A stretch of 64,000 nucleotides of DNA from Trema orientale (Eukaryota > Streptophyta > Magnoliopsida > Rosales > Cannabaceae), in NCBI GenBank assembly GCA_002914845.1, contig JXTC01000025.1:303901-367900 (forward strand). The letters run 5' to 3'. Positions 12,480-23,464 of the stretch are shown here, piece after piece (the stretch's first letter is position 1; each line of letters starts with the position of its first letter). Position numbers and translations under genes: made by a program. The notes below the pieces were generated by a model. It had not been told where the DNA came from, ran no database searches, and saw only the letters and a list, made by a program, of their open reading frames with translations.

Positions 12480-13378
12480 GACACTCGCTCCTTTGTATAT
12501 TTGTAAAATACCAACTGTATAGTGTAAAGCTGACCCCTGTTGTAAGCATTTGTTTAAATAATAAAACCGACATACGTTTCTTATGTTCATTTTGTTTTTC
12601 TTTTTTTGTCGCCTGTATTTGTAGTTAAGGTCAGATATTACATACGATGCTATTCCCTTGTCGGCGGTTTGGCCAACCTCTGGGTCTGGCCCAATCGTAT
12701 ACGATTTAGAGTTATTAGTGAATTTTCTTCGTACTATGATTGACAAGATTAACTCCAGAAATCGGGATGTGAGCTCCGGCTCGTCCAGTGCTGAGGATGT
12801 GTAATTACTGTTATGATTTTTCTTAACAGAATTTGATCTGCGTGTATGGTTGGACTTCTCTGACCTGAAATGGAATCGCGCCAGGAACCAGCTCCAGGGG
12901 TTGGTTGATTCCTGCTTAGACCCATCGCTGCAGAAGAAAAGGCCAGGGCTTGGCTCTTACTGGGAGAAAACAGGGCATTATCACTCCGATGTGTCCCTGT
13001 GAATTCGTCCAAGACCTTCCTCTGAAAAATAAGGATAGTACGGTCTGGGTCCCTATCAACCATGTACTCTATAATTTAAGCATCAATAAACAAAAGTAGT
13101 TTCGATTTCTGTCTTTGTGTTCAGAAGGTTACATTTTTTTATGGTATTTCGCGTAACTTATCTGGGTCTGCTTCCAATGGGCAGACCCCATAGGGTCTAC
13201 TTCCAACCGGTAGACCCTAGCTATGTCATAGACTAATCTTTTTCCATTTTCCGACCGATTGCTTAGAGGGCTCATGCCGGTAAGAGCGCTAGTCACACGG
13301 CCCTTCCCGTTTTGTAGGGCGCTTACTGGCGAAGATTTTATCACTCAGCTCTTCCCTATCATGTAGATAGTCGGGCGG
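12480..13378. other. non-coding spacer inside the Tat element
   Basis: Between the end of the antisense gene and the tandem repeat. It holds an AATAAA-like 'aataataaaacc' near 12558, possibly the polyadenylation region of the antisense gene. No coding signal. Confidence 0.4.
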
Positions 13379-13740
13379 CTGGCGCCCATTTATCGCGTGG
13401 CTTGTTCCCCTCATACGTGTTCTTGGGACATCGACAAGCATTTTATTGTACAATGTGATACCCATAGTACGGTTTTTAATGAGGGCTACTGACAAGCATT
13501 TTATTGCACAACTCGTTCTCTTTCATACGTTTTCTCGGGTCATTGGCAAGCATTTTATTGCACAATGCGACACCCATAGTACAGTTTTTAATGAGGGCTG
13601 CTGGGAAGCATTTTATTGCATAGCTCGTTCCCCTTCATACGTTTTCTCGGGTCATTGGCAAGCATTTTATTGCACAATATGACACCCATAGTACAGTTTT
13701 TAATAAGGGCTGCTGGCAAGCATTTTATTGCACAGCTCGC
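13379..13740. repeat. higher-order tandem repeat inside the Tat element, 112-bp unit of 58 + 54
   Basis: Sub-units start at 13433, 13491, 13545, 13603, 13657 and 13715, each with 'caagcattttattg' or a one-base variant. They alternate: 58-base type A ('cacccatagtacag..aatgagggct') and 54-base type B ('ctcgttccccttcatacg..cgggtcatt'). A weaker B copy precedes the first A. Three A-B periods are readable. Confidence 0.9.
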
Positions 13741-13899
13741 TTAAGGAGCCTAACATGCGGAAACCAGACCCTTGTATACAACATATCAGTTGGTAAATCT
13801 GTATAACAGACATCTTGATTTATCTTGAAATTTGGCTTTTCTTTCAATAACAAAAGCATTTACACATGGCTTACACATAATATTTCTTCAAGTGCTGGG

Positions 13900-15101
13900 A
13901 ATTCCATGTGTTGGGTAAGTTCCTCCAAGTCTTGAGTTCTTTTAGAACATATGCACCATTGTCGAGCGCTTTGATCACCTCGTAGGGTCTGACCCAGTTA
14001 GAGTCTAGCTTCGGGGAATTTTCTGTTCTAACCTTTAAGACCCAATCTCTAGTGTCAAATCGGCGAGCGTTGACTTTCTTTGCGTAGTAAGACCTGGCCT
14101 GCTAGTGGTAAGAGGCCAGATGGATCAGAGCCATATCTCTTGCTCCTTCAAAGAGGTCTGTGTTGCGGCTTAGCTGCTGCTCATTCAATGAGGTATCCTT
14201 TATCACTTCGGAACGAAGAGTCGGGAGGCCAATTTTGGTCAGGATCACAGCTTCTGACCCGTAGACCATGGTAAAGGGTGTTCTCCCTGTTGATCTCCAC
14301 TCCGTGGTTCGGTGAGCCCACACTACGGCTGTTAGCTCTTCTAATCATTTCCTTTTAGCCTCCTGCAAGTTTTTCTTAATGTTGCTGAAGATGGCCTTGT
14401 TCGTCGCCTCTGCTTGGCCATTCTCTTGGGGGTAATTTACAGATGAGAAGCTGAGCCTTATGTCGTACAAGCCATATAGCTCCTTGAGCTTGGCGTTTTG
14501 GAACTGCGTGCCATGATCAGCATGTATCTCTTTCGGGATTCCGTACTAGCAGATTATGTTCTTTCAGATAAAGTTAATTGTGTCTACCTTATTGACGGTA
14601 GTGTAGGCTTCAGCTTCCACCAATTTGGTGAAATAATCGGTGGCTAACAAGACATATCTCCTTCTCCCGGGGCTTTTGGGGAGCTCCTCGATGATATCCA
14701 GACCCCACTTAGCGAAAGGCCAAGGAGTTATGTTCGGATGGAGCTCTTCTGTGGGTTGATGTTTCAGGAGGGCGAACCTCTTGCACTTATTGCATTTCTT
14801 GACGAACTGGACCTCCTCGATCATCATGTATGGCCAAAAATATCCAGTCGTCAGGGCCCTATGGGCGAGGCTCCACCCGCCAGAGTGGTTGCTACATACT
14901 TCTTCGTGAATTTCCTCCATCAGTTTCTGTGCTTCTATGAGGCCTATGCACCTCAGCATTGGTCCCATCGTCGATCTTCTGTACAGTTGGCTCCTTACCA
15001 TCGAGTATTGGGCAGCCTTCAGTCTGATCGACCTTGCTTTCTGGAAGTCTGCGGGCAGCTCTCCTACCTATAGGTACTAGGTGATGGGCTTCATCCAGCA
15101 C
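13900..15101 (-). pseudogene. integrase of the Tat element
   Basis: Minus-strand frames carry the N-terminal zinc-binding module (His pair in HEEVCSNH, Cys pair in CNKC), then the catalytic core with its three acidic positions: Asp in WGLDIIEELP, Asp in ADHGTQF and Glu in GQAEATN. A C-terminal stretch with TPFTMVYGSEAV follows. The catalytic triad is visible, but stops near 14350 and 14548 and frame changes make it inactive. Confidence 0.85.
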
Positions 15102-15238
15102 TCATCCTCAGAGTTGGCCGCGAGTACGTGGTACGCGGGATTCTCTCAAGGGTCTCTCGCATACTCGTCCTCTAGAAGAATCTCAATATGTTCGGTCTTT
15201 CCCCCCATCGACATGCTTTTAGCTAGCTCTTCGGCCTT

Positions 15239-15650
15239 TTAGTTCATCTCCCTAGGTACTTGCTCAATATCGAATTTGCTAAAGCGGGCTTTCGCCCCCA
15301 TTACCTTAGAGAAGTACCTGTGCAACCTCGGCTCCTTTACTTCGAAATCTCTCCTGACCTGACCCACGATCAGCTGCGAATCAGTTTTTACTGTGATGTT
15401 TTTCACGCCAAAATGCAGGGCTAGCTCCAGGACTCGTAGCAGCGCTTCGTACTCTGCCTCATTGTTTGTTGCTTGGAAACCGAGTCTCAAGGCTCTCTAT
15501 CTTGAGACCTGCGGGGGTCTGCAGGACTATCCCGATGCCAGACCCCGAGGTATTCGTGGATCCATTGGTGCAAAGGGTCCAGGTCGAGCTGCTTTGAGAT
15601 GGAGACGTCTGTGGCAGGCCTTGTGGTTCACCGAAGGACTGGATCTCTAC
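15239..15650 (-). pseudogene. second (plant-type) RNase H domain of the Tat element
   Basis: Contains GSGIGIVLQTPAG, ATNNEAEYEALL and KTDSQLIVGQV, the pattern of the extra RNase H placed between the RT-linked RNase H and integrase in Tat elements. The first catalytic Asp, normally in a DGS motif, is Asn here (NGS). A frameshift separates 15459-15650 from 15239-15490. Confidence 0.8.
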
Positions 15651-16079
15651 TAAGAAATCCGCCATGACTTGCCCTTTTTTGGCTATTCGAGGCTGGTATT
15701 CGATGTTGTATATTCCCAGTTCGATGACCCATTTGGTCAGTCGTCCTGACAGGTCTAGTTTGGCCAAAATCTGCCGGATAGGAACATCTGTGTACACCGT
15801 AACTGAGTGTGCCTCGAAGTATTGTCTTAATCTCTTCTTCGCGTGACCAGAGTGAGAACTAACTTTTTCGCCGTACTGTACCGTATCTCCGCATCTAAGA
15901 GCATGCGGCTGGCATAGAATACTGGGTTCTGCCCGCCATCGTCCTCGATGAACAGCACGGCGCTGATGGCCATACAGACACTGTCCCTTTGCTGGGAAAG
16001 CCAGGATGGGTGGGTGACTTAAATATTGTTTGAGCTCCGTCAGCGCCTTGTTATGTTCTTCCCCCCAGATGACTGCCAA
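15651..16079 (-). pseudogene. RT-linked RNase H and connection region of the Tat element
   Basis: Starts AVIWGEEHNKALTELKQYL and ends YNIEYQPRIAKKGQ, the region after the RT palm in Ty3/gypsy polyproteins. A frameshifted middle (about 15840-15970) breaks the RNase H core. Upstream, the RT palm and aspartic protease are missing: gag-like sequence abuts directly. Confidence 0.8.
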
Positions 16080-16159
16080 ATCCTGCTGGGTGAAGACGAT
16101 GAGGGCTATTGAGGCATAGCCTCCTCCGTCGTCAGGTGATTCACGGAATGCCCCAGGCC

Positions 16160-17679
16160 CCTCAAACGCTTCACCATCTCCTCGATTCTTTTCTGGTGCT
16201 TCGCTCTTTCTTCATGGCTCTAGGTCGGCTCTGGTCTGCCCCCGGTCGCCGGTACTATCCTTAGGGGTAGTTCTCCTGACCCTGAGGCTTGAGTCTGCTT
16301 CCCCTTATCTAGCCTAGTAGCGTCCCCTTTGGATTGACTTTCATTCGCCTTCATGTACTGTTTCAACTTGCCAGCTTAGATCGCCATCATAACCTGTGCG
16401 TAAAGACTACGGCCAGTGGATGGTGTCGTGCCCGTAGTCCTTGTGGAACTGGCAGCACTTGTTCTTGTTCTTCATATGGTCAGGAACACCATACTTGGGG
16501 GGTCTTTAAAGATGCCTTTATCTTTGTTTTGGAGGAAGATTATGTAGATGGTCGTGTTAAGGTCGAACTTAGGAAGAGGGACTGTTTGCTTTGGAATTGG
16601 CTCTTGGGATTACGCCGGCCTCTTCATTCCTCGTGCGGTCGGGGTCTGCAGCGGCGCTGTCGCTATTGCCGCGGAGGCCTTGGGTGCTTTCTAATAGCTT
16701 TCTAGCACCCGGAAGACCTCCTCTGACTTTGCTAGGACATCGGACATGTTGTACGGTAAGTTCAAGAGCAGATAGTCTGACAGCATCGAGCTCGGCTGCA
16801 AGCCTCTGACGAAGGAGCTCGCAGCATGGATCGAGTCGGCATCATGCACTAGGACATCATATCCAGGAAACAAGACAAATACTCCCTCCGGGATTCATTC
16901 GCGGATTGTTCCAGCTGGTATAGGTCTCGCATGGTCTTCTGTTGCCTCCTGGCATTTGCATACTGCTTCAGGATAAGTTTGCAAAAATCTTCAAATCCAT
17001 TTATGGATATCTTCGGGAGTTGCCTGAACTATGACAGGACTGGTCCCGCCAGGGTGGTGGAAAAAAAATTACAGATCACGACCTCATTTCTGGTCTCTAA
17101 GGCCATCTTTTGTTGGAACTGATATATGTGGTCGAGGGGATTAGTCTTTCCCTCGAATGGCCTGACTATCGAGGTCGTGAAGTTTTTTGGCTTGGACTCC
17201 AGCTAAATCCAATCGACGAAGGTCATTCGATTAATTCCACGTACGGCCTGCTCCGCCAAATTGGCAGGAGTCTAACCGTGACGGGCCCCAAATCTCCTAC
17301 TCAGTTCCACCATCATCTCCCGCTTCCAATCGGGAAGTGTCTTCTGGGATCCTCTGGTTTCGCCTATCAGTTACCCCCTCCGCTCGAGGGAGCCTTGCTT
17401 GGCTTTTCTGTTCTCCCTGTACCATCGATTTGGACGATGCAGGGACTTCCCCCCTCACCGGGGTGTGCTGCTCTCTGACTTCCTGCTGGACCTCTTCGTC
17501 GAAGTCATCCCTACCTTCGCTTCTCGCTTCATTCGCCAATAGTCCCTCGAGGCGGACGTTATCTCTACGACCTCGTTCCTCAGGCCTAGGATAGCTTCGT
17601 GAGCTATTTCTGCCTTCTTATTTGCTTTTGCCAGAGCGGTGATCATCTGGTCTAGCTTCTGTTCCATGCTGGGCCGCAT
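16160..17679 (-). pseudogene. gag of the Tat element
   Basis: Begins at an ATG near 17679 (MRPSMEQKLDQMI), with an N-terminal helical region and then a capsid-like segment: FEGKTNPLDHIYQF and ATRNEVV-type motifs around 17060-17160, and PVLSWFRQLP near 17020-17050. Several stops and frame changes; the frame at 16691-16873 is out of phase with its neighbours. No CCHC knuckle could be read. The plus-strand ORFs at 16334-17594 are shadows. Confidence 0.75.
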
Positions 17680-17813
17680 CTCTTGAGATCTCTATTCTAT
17701 CTCAAGCCGCGCACTCCTTGTTGTCATTCTTGAGGGTGCCGTCCAATATCTATGGCTTTCTATTCTGGGAGAGCGTCGTAGTAAAACTTTTACTTCTCCT
17801 CTTGAGCTCTTTT

Positions 17814-17833
17814 TCTCACAGACATCGCCAAAC
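17814..17833 (-). other. primer-binding site region of the Tat element
   Basis: Directly inside the right LTR the minus strand reads TTTGGCGATGTCTGTGAG. This resembles the TTGGCGCC-GTCTGTGGG start seen in many Tat-type elements, with decay in the centre. The tRNA was not identified. Confidence 0.5.
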
Positions 17834-18566
17834 TATTGGTGCCGTTCTTACCAACTATCCACGTATCTTTACTATCCCAGATTGCTCTTGATCTCAAGCT
17901 GGACCGGAGAGGCGGGGGTGACCACCTGCAAAGACTCTCCAATACTTAAGTCAAATATTTACTTTTGGGATTAAATAGCAAAGGCTCAGTTCTTTTTTGT
18001 ATATTCTCTCCATTCCTTACCAGAGATGTGCATAGATTTTATACTCCGGAGGTTAGGAACCTGGCGGTCCCTAGTCCTAGGATCAAGTACATTCTTTCAT
18101 TATGACTTGTTCCGGAAATCACGGGTCACGGTTACCGTAATCTCTCCTGAATTGACGTGATTTATTTTTCGTCGTCCCTTCCAGTACGAGCCTGGCAGGG
18201 GCGAGACTTTGACAACCCGTCGTTCTGTCAGGACAGTTTGCCCAACGCGCACATTTATCCAGGGCCACATTAAATGCTCTGTCTGGGTCTAAAGCCGAGT
18301 CCTACCCTCAAGAGTCCTCTGGCAGAAGACCCTTGAGGCTTCTGACCCCTAGCTGTCGAGGCAAGATCTGGGTAGGGCCAAACTCGTCTAGGATCTGGGA
18401 TGGATTTGGCCCTAGCCCATGACAGCCAATGGGCTCACATTGTGTCACGTGTGGCTCATGTGACTTTTAAGCGATCCTCTTGGACACATGTCAAGCGGTT
18501 TATCTCCTGCCACCTGTTCCGCCACCTAACCGTCCATGTAGCACATGACAGGAAATAGGCCCCACA
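17834..18566 (-). repeat. LTR of the Tat element (5' LTR in element orientation)
   Basis: 733 bases, aligning with 8108-8816. Its inner end has decayed (..CCAATA instead of CCAACA). ATATT follows at 18567-18571, matching the left flank. Confidence 0.9.
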
Positions 18567-18571
18567 ATATT

Positions 18572-19080
18572 ACTCATAGAAATTTCTTTATCGCTTAGTC
18601 CAACTAATATTTCCTACAATAAAAAAACAATAGTGATAGAATTAGCTAATTACACTGACCAAATAATGACTGACTAATTTTTCTCTTCTTTTTTCACTAA
18701 ATTCATTGATATAATGCAGTTATCACACTACATAATTCATTTTCTACACCACTATTTTTTTTCTTGGGTGTGTGGGGGCAGTAGCACCACATTATTCATT
18801 TATAACACTGAAACCCCATTCCCAGTTTCTGGAAATAAAAAAACACAATGATAATCCCCATCCTCAACTGGAAGCACTAATAAATTACAACAAAGCTTCA
18901 TTCTAATTCTTATGGACCACCTCCAAGCTCTACAAAGACCAAAAATTGCAATGATTATCACAGTATGGAAGAATAAAAAGAACTTTAGTTAACAATTTAC
19001 TTATTTTCTTCTTTTTTCTTTTCTTTACTTTCATTATACATAACACTTCTATTTGCAAACCACTGACACAGAGCAAAAGA
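18572..19080. other. gene-free AT-rich spacer
   Basis: Nothing coding seen. It sits between the Tat element and the repeat array downstream of the PPR gene. Confidence 0.5.
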
Positions 19081-19635
19081 TCATGTCTTTCTTGCTCTCA
19101 AGATCCTAAAATGACAAATCATCACTGAACTACAAACTCTCATCTATATACTTTAATGTCCTAAAACCACTAACATAGGGCAAAAAACCAATGTCTTTCT
19201 TGCAATCAAGATCCTTGAAAAATAATTACTGAGCAGCAAATCATCAAAAACTGATATACATGTAAACTTGAGAATTTCCATATTTCACCTAGCAATAACA
19301 TGAACTTGGTGTCACAATGCTAGCACAGAGCAAAATCATGTCCATCTTGCAACCAGGATCCTCAAATGAAAAATCATCAGATTCATCACTGAGCAAAAAA
19401 TTCAGAATAGTGTTGACCAATTATCAGTACTGACATACAAGTAAACTTGAAATTTTTTTACTATTTTCACCCAACAGTTAACTGAACTTGGTATCTCAAC
19501 ACACAGTAGAAAATAATGCCTTTCTGAGACCAAGATCCTCAAATAAATATTCTCACTGAGCAACAAACTCGGAGTAGTGCCAACCAAATGTCGAAACTAA
19601 GAATTTCCATATTTCCACCTAGCAGCAACATGAAG
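19081..19635. repeat. degenerate tandem repeat in the 3' flank of the PPR gene
   Basis: Four diverged units anchored on 'atgtctttcttgc..caagatcct' at about 19082, 19190, 19338 and 19514, followed by 'aaatcatcactgagca'. Spacings are about 108, 148 and 176 bases. A sub-block 'gtaaacttgagaatttcc..cacctagca..aacatgaa' occurs at 19261, 19440 and, diverged, at 19590. The last one runs up to the PPR stop codon, so the array probably forms part of the 3' UTR. Confidence 0.7.
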
Positions 19636-21111
19636 TCAGTGTCTTAGTGAAGGTCTTGCATTAGCAAGCCTATCCATCAATCTATTATAACAAGCAATAT
19701 CAGGTATATACTCCCTATCCAGCATCTCATCCACCAGCTTTTCACCTTCCTTTCTTTTCCCTTCTCTTGTATACCCAAATACCAAAACATTATAGGTCGT
19801 ACAATCTGGATCCAAGCCTTTGCTGGAAGCCAACAACCTCAACTTGTCAGCTTCAACAGTTCTCCCCACGTTGCAAAGATCTTGAAGAAGACAATTAAAA
19901 GTCAAATTATCCGGAACTATGCCCTCTTTTAGCATCTTCTCCATCAATCTCAAAGCTTCATCAGTTCTTAATGACTTCCTTAAACCTTCAATCAGAGTGG
20001 TACAAGCAATCAAACTTGGACAATTTCCTCTCCTCCATAGCTCATTAATAACCTCTAAAGCTCTTTCTGAACACCCTTTTCTACGTAGCACATTCATGAC
20101 ACCAAAATAATCGTATCCAATCGGCAATACTCCTTTCCTCGAAAAATTGATTAATAATTCACATGCTTCTGTAACTCGATCTTCTCTACAAAACCCATCA
20201 ACCAAAATCTCACAGGTCACATTAGAAAACTCAGAACCAAGTTCAATCATCTCATAAGCCATTTGAATACCTTCCCTAAACTTCCTATCTCTAAAGAACC
20301 CTTTAATCAAAGTATTGAAACTAACCACATTAGGACTAGAACCATTCTTCCTCATCTCCTTAAACAACTCCAAAGCTGACCCAAATTGAGAATTTCTACA
20401 ATAACTGCTTAACAAAATATTGAAAGTAAACACATCCGGCTTCACTCTATCCTTAACCATTCTATTATAGAACTCTAAAGCCTTGTCATGTTCACCATTC
20501 TTCACAAACCCATTAACCAAAATGTTACATATAACAACACTAGGCTTCCCATCAATCAACTTTTTCATGGAATCAAATGCCAGAATAGCGTCGTTCACCT
20601 TCCCAGCTCTACAATAAGCATTAATAGCAAAATGGAAAATGGGTTCTATTCTAGAGCAAGAGAAGATACCGTCGGAGCAAGGACAAGGGTTGGCGACCAT
20701 GAAGCGGAGTAGAGAGCCGAGCTCAGCGAACCGGTCAGTGGAAGCGAGGGCGCGTGCCATCCACTCGAAGGTGGAGTGGTCATGGCAGTAGGAGTCGATG
20801 GTGGAGGCCCAATTAAAGATGTGAAAGTCGTAGTGGGTGAAATTGGGGTGGTAGTGGAGCCTGGATTTGAGAAAGCGGAGGAGGTTTTGGGGCGTGAATG
20901 GAGGCTTGAAATGGGTCTTGAGGAAGGTGAGGAGGCAGTTGTGGCTGGAGGAGCGAGAGAGAGTTTGGATTGGGAAAGGCTCTGGGGAGGTTTCTGGTGG
21001 TGGGGTTGGGAGAGTTGGGTTTGGGATTGGAGTAGATGATGGTAGTAGCGAAGGACGGCTTCGTTGGAGCAACGGAATCGGCTTCGGCTTTGACAACTTC
21101 CTCATCGCCAT
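19636..21111 (-). CDS. pentatricopeptide repeat protein, P type (At2g36240-like)
   Basis: An intact single-exon gene of 491 residues, the usual intronless form of PPR genes. The first ~110 residues are rich in Ser, Pro and basic residues and end in a helical lead-in (LLTFLKTHFKPPFTP), consistent with an organelle import sequence (inference). From about residue 150, eight to nine 35-residue PPR motifs follow, e.g. FHFAINAYCRAGKVNDAI, NILVNGFVKNGEHDKALE, FNTLIKGFFRDRKFREG and YNVLVFGYTREGKRKEGE. No E, DYW or SMR domain, so it belongs to the P class, which binds organellar RNA and acts in its processing, stability or translation. The start at 21111 (AAAATGGCG) is preferred. An earlier ATG at 21142 is in another frame. 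From memory, the Arabidopsis counterpart is next to HISN3, which fits the relic at 1.6-3.6 kb. Target RNA unknown. Confidence 0.93.
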   Translation of the reverse strand: MAMRKLSKPKPIPLLQRSRPSLLPSSTPIPNPTLPTPPPETSPEPFPIQTLSRSSSHNCLLTFLKTHFKPPFTPQNLLRFLKSRLHYHPNFTHYDFHIFNWASTIDSYCHDHSTFEWMARALASTDRFAELGSLLRFMVANPCPCSDGIFSCSRIEPIFHFAINAYCRAGKVNDAILAFDSMKKLIDGKPSVVICNILVNGFVKNGEHDKALEFYNRMVKDRVKPDVFTFNILLSSYCRNSQFGSALELFKEMRKNGSSPNVVSFNTLIKGFFRDRKFREGIQMAYEMIELGSEFSNVTCEILVDGFCREDRVTEACELLINFSRKGVLPIGYDYFGVMNVLRRKGCSERALEVINELWRRGNCPSLIACTTLIEGLRKSLRTDEALRLMEKMLKEGIVPDNLTFNCLLQDLCNVGRTVEADKLRLLASSKGLDPDCTTYNVLVFGYTREGKRKEGEKLVDEMLDREYIPDIACYNRLMDRLANARPSLRH

Positions 21112-21142
21112 TTTTGACTCCTTGTCGCTCTGGGATTCTCAT

Positions 21143-22797
21143 GTCCTTTCTTATATCAGTCCTGAATTATGAGAAAGTTATCATCTTAGTATCCAAATTT
21201 AAAATTTTAATTCTTAAAATTATTAAAAGTGTTCGTTTTAAATCCTATTTGCTATAAATCCTATTTGATCCTTAACAAAAGATGTGAGAGGCACTTACCA
21301 TTCTCTTTTATTCATTCCAAGTAAAATATCATACGTTCATTTTTCTAAAAAGCTTTGTAATTTGTTTTCAAAAAAAAAAAAAAAAAGCTTCGTAATTTGT
21401 CATTGTATGTTTAGCCCTCTTTTTCTTTTGAAAGTACTTTTAGTACGTATATTACTCATAGATCGACAAAGTAATCTTTGAGTAATTTTTTCAATAACTA
21501 GATCCCTAAGTTCTAAAAAATTTTTAGGTTTGTTAAAATTTTCACGAAATTGTAGATTTTAAAAATTAAAACGAAATTTTAAGAGAAATTTTAAATTTTC
21601 TATTTATATTTTATCATTATTTTGTTAATTGTAATTAGTTTTAATTTATTTTCTTTCCAATTCGAGCTAATGCCAGTAAAATATTTAGGGTTTTATTGAG
21701 TTATATGTACAAAAAAGATAAAGAATTACAGATATACGGTACTTACTTTTTCCTACGGTATAAGATATAAATAATTACAAAAATACAGTGAGAGACACGG
21801 TGGCAGTTCTGCAATTAAAGCCACCTTAGTTAATGCGTTTATGTAATTAAAACTATGAAAAGTGGCCAATTAAATTTAGTGGCTGTTGGGGTTATGATTG
21901 TCGTTTCTTTCTTTTTTATCATGGGTTCGAACCCAGACACGTACAACATTATTATTTTTTCATTTTTAGTGTTTTTTTTATATTTTTTTTTCCTTTTAAT
22001 CTTTTGTCCTCGTTGAATCATGCTCCCTCTCTCTCTCTTCTTTTATTATTTTTTTTATTTTTTTTTGGTTTTATTTCATCTTTTTTAATTATTTCTCTTT
22101 AGATTTTTTTTTAAAGAGTAAGCGAAGTATTTATTAATATTACGTATAAATGTGATATCATCCCTTAATATTATTATGCCATTTATTAATATTATTTATT
22201 AATATCTACTTTCTTATAGATTACATCATTATTTATTAATATGTATAGTATCCAAGTAAGTTAGGAAAAAAAAATTGTTACAATAAGGTTAGCAAGAGTA
22301 TTCAACCAAGTTATTTTGGTATCCAAGTAAATTATATAAAACAAAATTATCAAATGTACTATACTAGATTACTTTCAGTATCTAGTAAATGGGAAGGTGT
22401 GTTAGAGCTCCTTATTTAAAAAAAGGAAAAAAAAAAAAAGAGGTTTTATAGGTATTTAACATGTTACCTATTTTATTTGCTAGTTTCAATTTTCTCATTG
22501 AAAAAAAAAAAAAACGATTTGGAATCCATTTTATTAATATATTTGAAAAACTTTACTTCAAGAAATTATTCAAATAATGTATTGGTGCAATTAAAATTTA
22601 ACAATTGATAAGGTCCAAAAATTATCACACAAAAGAACATAAAAATGAATTTGAAGCCAAAAATAAAAAGTGACGAAAAAACTGAAGAATAAAATTATAA
22701 AAAAATGATTTTTTACTACTAACAGGCGCTGACGCGCGCCAGATGCTGTCAGTATTTAAGCTTTATTCTTTTTCTCTTTTTATTAATATATATATAT
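21143..22797. other. upstream region of the PPR gene, AT-rich, no gene
   Basis: Contains the PPR promoter on the minus strand, but I see no clear TATA box. T-rich runs at 21960-22100; otherwise nothing supported. Confidence 0.4.
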
Positions 22798-22972
22798 GGG
22801 GATGGCTACGGTAGGGGCGTCCTTACGTAGGGTCATGCCTTAACTATCGTTGGATGGGAATCTGTGGGGAATAACGGGAATCTGTGGAGAATCTATTTAT
22901 ATACAGATTCCCATCCAACGGTGAATAGACAGGGCCCTGCGTAGGGACGCCCCTACTGTAGACGCGTCCTAT
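22798..22972. mobile_element. foldback MITE, about 175 bp
   Basis: The left end 'ctacggtaggggcgtcc-ttacgtaggg' and right end 'ccctgcgtagggacgcccctactgtag' are inverted copies. Inside, 'cgttggatgggaatctgt' and 'acagattcccatccaacg' pair again, so nearly the whole element folds into one stem. Flanked on both sides by (TA)n, so a TA target duplication is possible but cannot be proved. Confidence 0.75.
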
Positions 22973-23275
22973 ATATATATATTCATACAGGGCCGTATAA
23001 AAATGTTCACAGTATCGTAATATTCTAAGATCTTGAACAAATGTTCGTACTTTTTAAATTTTCTTCCTTTTACCGTATTTTTAAAAAGTCATATATAATT
23101 TACCGTATTTTTCTAAAAACCCCTTTAAAAAGAGGATAATGCTAGGTGTACCAAAATTTGTACTAAAATTTTAATACTAACACATATGGTATTTGAGAAA
23201 GTAATTAAGAGCGTTTTATAAGGTTTTTATTATTTTTACCATCAAATTAATTAAAATAATTGATGTAAAAATTTA

Positions 23276-23450
23276 GAATAACGCTATGTGGTACCCAGTA
23301 CAACAATGATGTGTCAGTCTGTCACTGGCTAATCATAATTATAATTCAGGTGTAGCCCATATAGAACTCAATTATTAATTAGAATTATCCAGTGACGAAC
23401 ATACATGTCATTATGGTACTGAGCACCACTAGTACCCCATAGTATTGCTC
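23276..23450. mobile_element. small MITE just downstream of DC1 gene A
   Basis: Ends 'gaataacgctatgtggtac' and 'gtaccccatagtattgctc' are imperfect inverted repeats; the match continues inward (cagtac / gtactg, atgatgtg / catgtcat). It ends 15 bases from the stop codon of gene A, so it probably lies in the 3' UTR. Family not assigned. Confidence 0.55.
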
Positions 23451-23464
23451 AAAACTTTATGACA

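Larger units (their letters stand above)
8108..18566 (-). mobile_element. Ty3/gypsy LTR retrotransposon, Tat type, decayed and internally deleted
   Basis: A 10.46-kb element with two LTRs, a 5-bp target duplication, a primer-site-like sequence inside the right LTR and a polypurine tract inside the left one, so it is transcribed right to left. Order on the minus strand: LTR, gag, RNase H of the RT unit, a second RNase H, integrase, tandem repeat, an antisense gene, LTR. The second RNase H and the antisense gene are hallmarks of the Tat lineage. Protease and the RT palm are missing between gag and RNase H (junction near 16080-16140), and every frame carries stops. The LTRs differ at roughly one base in ten by eye, so the insertion is old. 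It lies between the HISN3 relic and the PPR gene. Confidence 0.9.

Noticed and set aside
13379..13740. CRISPR array
   Set aside because: Direct tandem repeat without unique spacers, inside a plant retroelement.
16334..17594. Plus-strand ORFs over the gag region
   Set aside because: Shadows of the minus-strand gag; no family resemblance on the plus strand.
20776..21257. Gly/Glu-rich plus-strand ORFs opposite the PPR start
   Set aside because: Composition mirrors the Pro-rich N-terminus of the PPR protein; shadows.
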